DNA from: Mycobacterium persicum
GTDB taxonomy: Bacteria > Actinomycetota > Actinomycetes > Mycobacteriales > Mycobacteriaceae
Direction: 5' to 3'
Length of the DNA: 64,000 bases
Assembly (NCBI RefSeq): GCF_002086675.1
Contig: NZ_MVIF01000013.1
Span: 1 to 64,000, forward strand
In this document: piece by piece, positions 58,577-64,000 of the stretch
Position numbering within the stretch: the stretch's first letter is position 1
How the letters are laid out: each line of letters starts with the position of its first letter
Made by a program: the position numbers and the translations under genes
The notes under the pieces: model-generated
What the model was told of the DNA's origin: nothing
What the model saw: only the letters and a program-made list of their open reading frames with translations
Database searches by the model: none

Positions 58577-60781
58577 TCACCCGCGCTGCGCCTTGAGTTC
58601 CCGACGACGGCGATGCAGGATCGGCTCGGTGTAACCGTTGGGCTGCTGCGCCCCGGACAGGATCAGGTCCTGAGCGGCCAAAAACGCGATGCTGTCATCG
58701 AAATCCGGCGCCATCGGGTGGTACCCGGGATCGCCGGCGTTCTGCTTGTCCACCAACGGCGCCATCCGCTCCAGGCTGGCCCGCACGTCTTCGCTGGTGA
58801 TCACGCCATGTCGCAACCAGTTGGCCAGCAGCTGGCTGGAGATCCGCAGGGTGGCGCGGTCCTCCATGAGCGCCACGTTGTGGATGTCGGGCACCTTCGA
58901 ACAGCCCACGCCCTGGTCGATCCAGCGCACCACGTAGCCGAGGATGGACTGGCAGTTGTTGTCGAGTTCCTCGCGGATCTCCTCGGGCGCCCAGGCCAGC
59001 TCCTTGGCCAGTGGAATGGTCAGCAGCTGATCGATGGTGGTACGGGTCTTGCCCTGCAGTTCCTTCTGCACGGCGAACACATCCACGTGGTGGTAGTGCA
59101 TCGCATGCAGGGTGGCCGCCGTCGGGGAGGGCACCCACGCGGTGGTGGCGCCGGCCTTGGGCTGGGCGATCTTCTGCTCGACCATGTCGGCCATCAGCTC
59201 GGTCATCGCCCACATGCCCTTGCCGATCTGAGCCTTGCCGGTAAAGCCGGCGGCCAGCCCGATGTCGACGTTGGCGTCCTCGTATGCCTTGATCCAGGTG
59301 GTGTTCTTCATCGCACCCTTGCGGATCATCGGACCGGCTTCCATCGACGTGTGAATCTCGTCGCCGGTGCGATCCAGGAACCCGGTGTTGATGAAGACGA
59401 CACGGTCGGCTGCGGCCTTGATACATGCCTTGAGGTTGACGGTGGTGCGGCGTTCTTCGTCCATGATGCCGACCTTCATGGTGCCCTGCGGCAACCCCAG
59501 CACGTCTTCCACGCGGCTGAACAGCTCGCAGGTGAAGGCCACCTCGGCCGGCCCGTGCATCTTGGGCTTGACGATGTAGATGGAGCCGGTTCGGCTATTG
59601 GTCAAGGGGCCGTTAGCCTCGCCGGCCCGCAGCCCATGGATTGCGATCAGGCCGGTGAGCAAGGCATCCATGATGCCCTCGAACACCTCTTTCTCGTCGC
59701 CCTTCTTGTCACCATGGCCGTCGGTGACAACGATCGCGTCGTTGGTCATCAGGTGACCGACATTCCGGACGAACAGCAGGCTGCGGCCGGGCAGGGTGAG
59801 CTCGCCGCCGTCGGGTGTGGTGTAAGTGCGGTCCTGGTTGAGGATCCGGGTGAAGGTCTTGCCGTCCTTGGTGACCTCCTCGGCCAGGTCACCCTTATTC
59901 AGGCCGAGCCAGTTGCGGTACCCGAGCACTTTGTCGTCCGCATCGACGGCGGCTACCGAATCCTCGAAGTCCATGATCGTGGTCACCGCCGATTCCAGGA
60001 CCACGTCCTTGACGCCCGCGCGGTCGGTGGCGCCAATCGGCGACTCCGGGTCGATCAGGATCTCGATATGCAATCCGTGGTTGACCAGCAGCACCGAAGT
60101 CGGGGCCTCGGCCGCGCCGGTATACCCGGCGAACTGGCCGGCGTCGGCCAGGCCTGACGACGAGTCACCCAGGGAAACCACCAGGTGGCCGTCTTCCACC
60201 GTGAAGCCCGTGGCATCGGCGTAAGTGCCCCCGGACAGCGGCACGCTGTCGTCGAGGAACTTGCGTGCGTAGGCGATCACCTTGTCGCCGCGAACCTTGT
60301 TGTAGCTGGTGCCCTTTTCGGCCCCGTCGCCTTCCGGGATGACGTCGGTGCCGTACAACGCGTCGTACAGCGAGCCCCAGCGGGCGTTGGCCGCATTCAG
60401 CGCGAAGCGCGCGTTGAGTATGGGCACCACCAGTTGCGGGCCGGCGGTTCTGGTGATCTCGTCGTCAACCCCCGAGGTGGTGATGGTGAAATCCTCGGGT
60501 TCGGGCAGCAGATATCCGATGTCGGTGAGGAATTGCCGGTAAGCCTCGGGGTCCAGCGGCTCGATCACCCGATGCCGATGCCACTTGTCGATCTGGGCCT
60601 GCAGATCATCTCTGATCTTGAGCAATTCCTGGTTCTGCGGGGTGAGGTCGGTGATCACTTTGTCGACGCCGGCCCAGAAGCTGTCCGGGTCCAGTCCGGT
60701 GCCGGGCAGGGCCTCGTTGTTCACGAAGTCATAGAGCACTCGAGCGACGCGCAGGTTCCCCGCCGGCACGCGGTCTGTCAT
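58577..60781 (-). CDS. glcB: Malate synthase G
   Basis: A 734-residue glyoxylate-shunt enzyme that condenses glyoxylate and acetyl-CoA to malate. The isoform G features are all present: [45 protein letters not shown], and GCSKVPD with the catalytic Asp 14 residues after the Cys (LMEDRATLR). Needed on fatty acids and for glyoxylate detoxification. ATG at 60781 with GGAGGAG upstream; the frame is open to 60994 but that part reads as non-coding. Confidence 0.97.
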   Translation of the reverse strand: MTDRVPAGNLRVARVLYDFVNNEALPGTGLDPDSFWAGVDKVITDLTPQNQELLKIRDDLQAQIDKWHRHRVIEPLDPEAYRQFLTDIGYLLPEPEDFTITTSGVDDEITRTAGPQLVVPILNARFALNAANARWGSLYDALYGTDVIPEGDGAEKGTSYNKVRGDKVIAYARKFLDDSVPLSGGTYADATGFTVEDGHLVVSLGDSSSGLADAGQFAGYTGAAEAPTSVLLVNHGLHIEILIDPESPIGATDRAGVKDVVLESAVTTIMDFEDSVAAVDADDKVLGYRNWLGLNKGDLAEEVTKDGKTFTRILNQDRTYTTPDGGELTLPGRSLLFVRNVGHLMTNDAIVVTDGHGDKKGDEKEVFEGIMDALLTGLIAIHGLRAGEANGPLTNSRTGSIYIVKPKMHGPAEVAFTCELFSRVEDVLGLPQGTMKVGIMDEERRTTVNLKACIKAAADRVVFINTGFLDRTGDEIHTSMEAGPMIRKGAMKNTTWIKAYEDANVDIGLAAGFTGKAQIGKGMWAMTELMADMVEQKIAQPKAGATTAWVPSPTAATLHAMHYHHVDVFAVQKELQGKTRTTIDQLLTIPLAKELAWAPEEIREELDNNCQSILGYVVRWIDQGVGCSKVPDIHNVALMEDRATLRISSQLLANWLRHGVITSEDVRASLERMAPLVDKQNAGDPGYHPMAPDFDDSIAFLAAQDLILSGAQQPNGYTEPILHRRRRELKAQRG

Positions 60782-61091
60782 GGTTCTCCTCCAAAATTGG
60801 CCGGTACTCGGCGGTATTCGCCGGTACTTGGGCCCCACTGGCTTCTCACTGGCTACGGCCCTCAGCCTACCGATCGGTAGCCTGACGAGCCTATCGGGCC
60901 AACCGCAAGGGCAGGTCACGGCGCGCCCAAAGCCCCGCCGACGGTAGGCAGCCGGTCCCGCCGGCCGGGCGCTGGCAACGCATTTTCGCGGCATTTTCGC
61001 GGCATTTTCGCGGCATTGTCGCGCTGCCTGGGCGCGGCGGCCGGCTCGGCCGCCGATCGTCCCGGGTCCGTGTTCCGGTCAGCCGAACTGG
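60782..61091. other. Intergenic region with four 11-bp tandem repeats
   Basis: 310 bp between glcB and the CNNM-type gene. Four tandem units of CATTTTCGCGG run from 60981 to 61024, the last with two changes. No gene is seen; in H37Rv this gap holds vapBC13 and PE_PGRS34, both missing here. The glcB promoter should lie in the first part. Confidence 0.65.
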
Positions 61092-62141
61092 TCAGTCGCG
61101 GTTTCGCTGGTCGCGCATGGTGCCGACCAAGTCGTCCACCAGATCCTCGAGCGCCACCATGCCGACCACGGTGCCGTCGTCGGAAGTTACCAATGCCAGG
61201 TGGCTGTTGCTGCGACGCATCCGCGACAAGGCATCGGCCAACGGCAGTGCCTTGGGAACCTGCGGCAGCGGACGCACCATGTCCACCTTGATCACGGTGT
61301 GGTCGTCTTCGCCCAGCGCCAACACGTCCTTGATGTGCACGTACCCGATGAATGTGCCGCGATCCACCACCGGGAACCGCGAGAAGCCGGTCCGGGCCAG
61401 CGCCTGCTCGACGGCGCCGACCGTCGGGCCCCATCCCGCCGCCGCCACCGGCACGGATCGAATGTCGAACACCGGGACAGCGACATCGGCGACCACCCGG
61501 GTGCGGATCCGCAGTGCGCGGGTCAGCCGGGTGTGCTCCTCGGGATCCAGCAAACCTTCGGAGACCGATTCGGCGATCATCTCCGAGAGCTCCACCGTGG
61601 AAACCGTGATGTCGAGTTCGTCTTTGGGCTCCACCCCGAGCGCACGCAGTATTGCTTTGGCGGACTTGTCGTAGAGCGCGATAAAAGGGCGAGCGGCCCG
61701 CATATAGATCAGATAGGGCGGAACAAGCAGCATCGCGGCCTTCTCGGGTCCGGCGATGGCGATGTTCTTCGGCACCATCTCACCGAGCAGCACGTGCAGC
61801 ATCACCACGATCGATAGCGCGATCCCGAAAGACAGCAGATGCAGCAGCGCGTCAGGGATACCTGCCAGGTGCAGTAGCGGGTGCAATAACTGGGCAACCG
61901 CCGGTTCGCCGATTCGGCCCAGCAGGATCGAGAAGACCGTGATACCCAACTGAGCACCAGTCAGCATCAGCGCGAGCTGTTCGCCAGCCCGTATCACCGT
62001 GACCGCACTTGTCCGGCCCTGCTCGGCCAGCGCTTCCAGACGGTCACGCCGGGCCGAGATCAGCGCGAACTCCGCTCCGACGAAAAACGCGTTGGCACCG
62101 ATCAGCAGGAACGTCAGCGCCACGGCCAGTATGGGATTCAT
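61092..62141 (-). CDS. CNNM/CorC-type membrane protein with CBS domains (Rv1841c-like)
   Basis: A 349-residue protein. The N-terminal DUF21/CNNM membrane domain has about four helices (to about residue 140, with [13 protein letters not shown]). A CBS-domain pair follows ([21 protein letters not shown] and [20 protein letters not shown]). The CorC/HlyC C-terminal domain of larger homologues is missing. Members transport or regulate Mg2+/Co2+ or other cations. It overlaps the paralogue upstream by 4 bp. Confidence 0.9.
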   Translation of the reverse strand: MNPILAVALTFLLIGANAFFVGAEFALISARRDRLEALAEQGRTSAVTVIRAGEQLALMLTGAQLGITVFSILLGRIGEPAVAQLLHPLLHLAGIPDALLHLLSFGIALSIVVMLHVLLGEMVPKNIAIAGPEKAAMLLVPPYLIYMRAARPFIALYDKSAKAILRALGVEPKDELDITVSTVELSEMIAESVSEGLLDPEEHTRLTRALRIRTRVVADVAVPVFDIRSVPVAAAGWGPTVGAVEQALARTGFSRFPVVDRGTFIGYVHIKDVLALGEDDHTVIKVDMVRPLPQVPKALPLADALSRMRRSNSHLALVTSDDGTVVGMVALEDLVDDLVGTMRDQRNRD

Positions 62142-63520
62142 CGGCTACCCCGCTCTTCGCCGGGTTCACCATGGACGTGCCGGTGACCGCGCAGTTCGGT
62201 CAACTCGAGCAAGTCGATCCGGCGGCCGTCCATGTGCACCACCCTGGCGCGCCAGCACACCGATTCGTCGGGTAGATGGTCCAGGTCCAAGGCGGGAAGG
62301 TCGACCGACTCGCCGGCCACCGGGATATGTCCGAGTTCTCGCAGCACCAAGCCCCCGATCGTCTCGTAGGGCCCCTCCGGTGCGCGGTAGCCGGTGGCTA
62401 TCGCCACCTCGTCGATACGAAGCAGACCCGATACCCGCCATCCAGTGCCGGCCGCGACCACATCGGGTGTCGCGTCGTCGTGTTCGTCGCGGACGTCGCC
62501 GACGATCTCTTCGATCAGGTCCTCCAGAGTGACCATGCCCGCAGTGCCGCCGTACTCGTCGACAACCATCACGGTCTGCAACGGATTGGCACGAATCTCG
62601 GCCATCACCGCATCGCCGTCCAGGGTCGACGGGACCACCGCAACCGGCTGGGCGACAGCGGTCAGCCGGGTGTGCGGCCGATCGGCCGACGCGACTTCGA
62701 ACGCTTGCTTGACGTGCACGATGCCGACCGTCTCGTCCAGGTCGCCGCGGACAACCGGGAATCGCGAGAAACCGGATGCCGCGACGGCCGCGACCATGTC
62801 GGCGATGGTGTCGTCGGTCTGCAGCGCCACGATCTTCGATCGCGGCGTCATCAGCTCCTCTGCCGTCAGGGCACCGAACTGCAGGGATCTGCGCATCAGC
62901 GATGCGGTCGCGTCGTCCAACGAGCCGCGGCGAGCCGAGGCACGCACGAGCGACACCAGCTCCTGCGGGGTGCGCGCTGAGCGCAGTTCTTCGGCCGGCT
63001 CGATCCCGAGTTGACGCATGATCCAGTTCGCTGCTCCGTTGGTCAACCGGATCGCCGGCGTGAATACCGCCGAAAACAACCATTGGGGAAGCACGACGGC
63101 GCGTGCGGTGCGCAGCGGACGCGCCACCGCCAGGTACTTGGGCACCAATTCGCCGAACACCATCGACAGCGATGTCACTATCACCAGCGCCAGAAACGTC
63201 GTGATTGCGTCGGACATCCGATCCGAGATTCCGATGGCGGTGAGTGCCGGGTACGGGAGCTCGCCCACCAGGGGTTCGGTCAGGTAACCGGTCGTCAGAG
63301 TGGTGATGGAGATGCCCAATTGTGCGCCGGACAGTTGGAATGACAGCCGGCGATGCGCGCGCCGGATGAACCGGTCGCGGGTGCCGCCAGCGCGGGCGTT
63401 CGCATCGACGGTGCTGCGGTCCAGCGCGGTCAGCGAGAATTCGGCCGCTACGAACACCGCGGTGCCGAAGGTCAGCGCCAAGATGGCGACGATGCTGACG
63501 ACGGTGCCGGCGAACATCAT
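62138..63520 (-). CDS. CNNM/CorC-type hemolysin-family membrane protein (Rv1842c-like)
   Basis: A 460-residue paralogue of the previous gene with the full layout: DUF21 membrane domain (about residues 1-190, [14 protein letters not shown]), a CBS pair (about 210-335, [20 protein letters not shown] and [20 protein letters not shown]) and the C-terminal CorC/HlyC domain ([13 protein letters not shown]). Probably a cation transporter or regulator that works as a heteromer with the Rv1841c-like protein, given the 4-bp overlap. Starts with two ATGs. Confidence 0.9.
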   Translation of the reverse strand: MMFAGTVVSIVAILALTFGTAVFVAAEFSLTALDRSTVDANARAGGTRDRFIRRAHRRLSFQLSGAQLGISITTLTTGYLTEPLVGELPYPALTAIGISDRMSDAITTFLALVIVTSLSMVFGELVPKYLAVARPLRTARAVVLPQWLFSAVFTPAIRLTNGAANWIMRQLGIEPAEELRSARTPQELVSLVRASARRGSLDDATASLMRRSLQFGALTAEELMTPRSKIVALQTDDTIADMVAAVAASGFSRFPVVRGDLDETVGIVHVKQAFEVASADRPHTRLTAVAQPVAVVPSTLDGDAVMAEIRANPLQTVMVVDEYGGTAGMVTLEDLIEEIVGDVRDEHDDATPDVVAAGTGWRVSGLLRIDEVAIATGYRAPEGPYETIGGLVLRELGHIPVAGESVDLPALDLDHLPDESVCWRARVVHMDGRRIDLLELTELRGHRHVHGEPGEERGSR

Positions 63521-63720
63521 GGGCGGCCTGGTGGTCGTGATGTCGCCGCAGCCCGCTCCGACGCCGGGCGTGGCCCGCCCCCGAAGCCTACGGCTTCGAC
63601 GGGTGCCTGCGGCACGTCATCCCTTTCGCTCGATCCCGCGGCGCTGCGTCGCGGGACTGAAGTCCATATCGTAGCGAAACCGTTCGGCACGAATCGGTGC
63701 CCGCCACCCGGTGACCGCAC

Positions 63721-64000
<280 letters not shown>

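Noticed and set aside
60981..61024. Tandem 11-bp units considered as a CRISPR array
   Set aside because: Units are directly adjacent with no spacers and no cas genes are in the window.

Overview
This window is chromosome from a slow-growing Mycobacterium. It is GC-rich, many genes start with GTG or TTG, and it carries a type VII secretion locus of the ESX-5 type together with PE/PPE genes; ESX-5 is known only from slow growers. From about 30 kb to the right edge the genes run in the order I know from M. tuberculosis H37Rv as Rv1810 to Rv1843c, with a few losses and replacements. The species cannot be named from the sequence.

Layout. (1) 168-5028: a leftward operon whose members overlap by 4 bp (MaoC-like, DUF35 zinc/OB-fold, MaoC-like, thiolase-like, TetR), divergent from an aldehyde dehydrogenase. 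It resembles the ChsH1/ChsH2/Ltp2 hydratase and retro-aldolase machine of sterol side-chain breakdown, with the two ChsH2 halves encoded separately. (2) 5103-9544: two alpha/beta hydrolases, fadD36 and a PucR/CdaR-type regulator, matching Rv1191-Rv1194c. (3) 10373-21757: PE, a PPE18-like gene, an IS110-family transposase, two esx genes, espG5, eccD5, mycP5, eccE5 and eccA5. The usual upstream partners eccB5 and eccC5 are not there; the Rv1191-Rv1194c block occupies that side. (4) 21758-31451: four PPE genes, two decayed PE-like genes, one well-formed and one degenerate M-box (Mg2+) riboswitch, a secreted DUF732 protein and mgtC, apparently a magnesium-related cluster. (5) 31475-38595: NADH dehydrogenase-like protein, hemerythrin, fatty acid hydroxylase, secreted serine protease, deazaflavin-type reductase divergent from a TetR gene with a perfect palindrome between them, a frameshifted VOC gene and a flavoprotein. 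(6) 38720-64000: bacA, ilvG, secA2, pgsA2, DUF881/SBP genes, gcvH, garA, two MerR genes, a DUF151 nuclease gene, a tandem glycine riboswitch with gcvB, two hydrolases, a VWA protein, glcB, two CNNM/CorC-type membrane proteins and the C-terminal end of guaB1.

How the parts work together: EspG5 chaperones PPE proteins to the EccC5-EccD5-EccE5-MycP5 membrane machine, and EccA5 is thought to recycle the chaperone. The PE/PPE and Esx products here are its likely substrates. GarA, the glycine cleavage genes and malate synthase link nitrogen, glycine and glyoxylate metabolism. All family and gene-order comparisons are from memory, with no database search.
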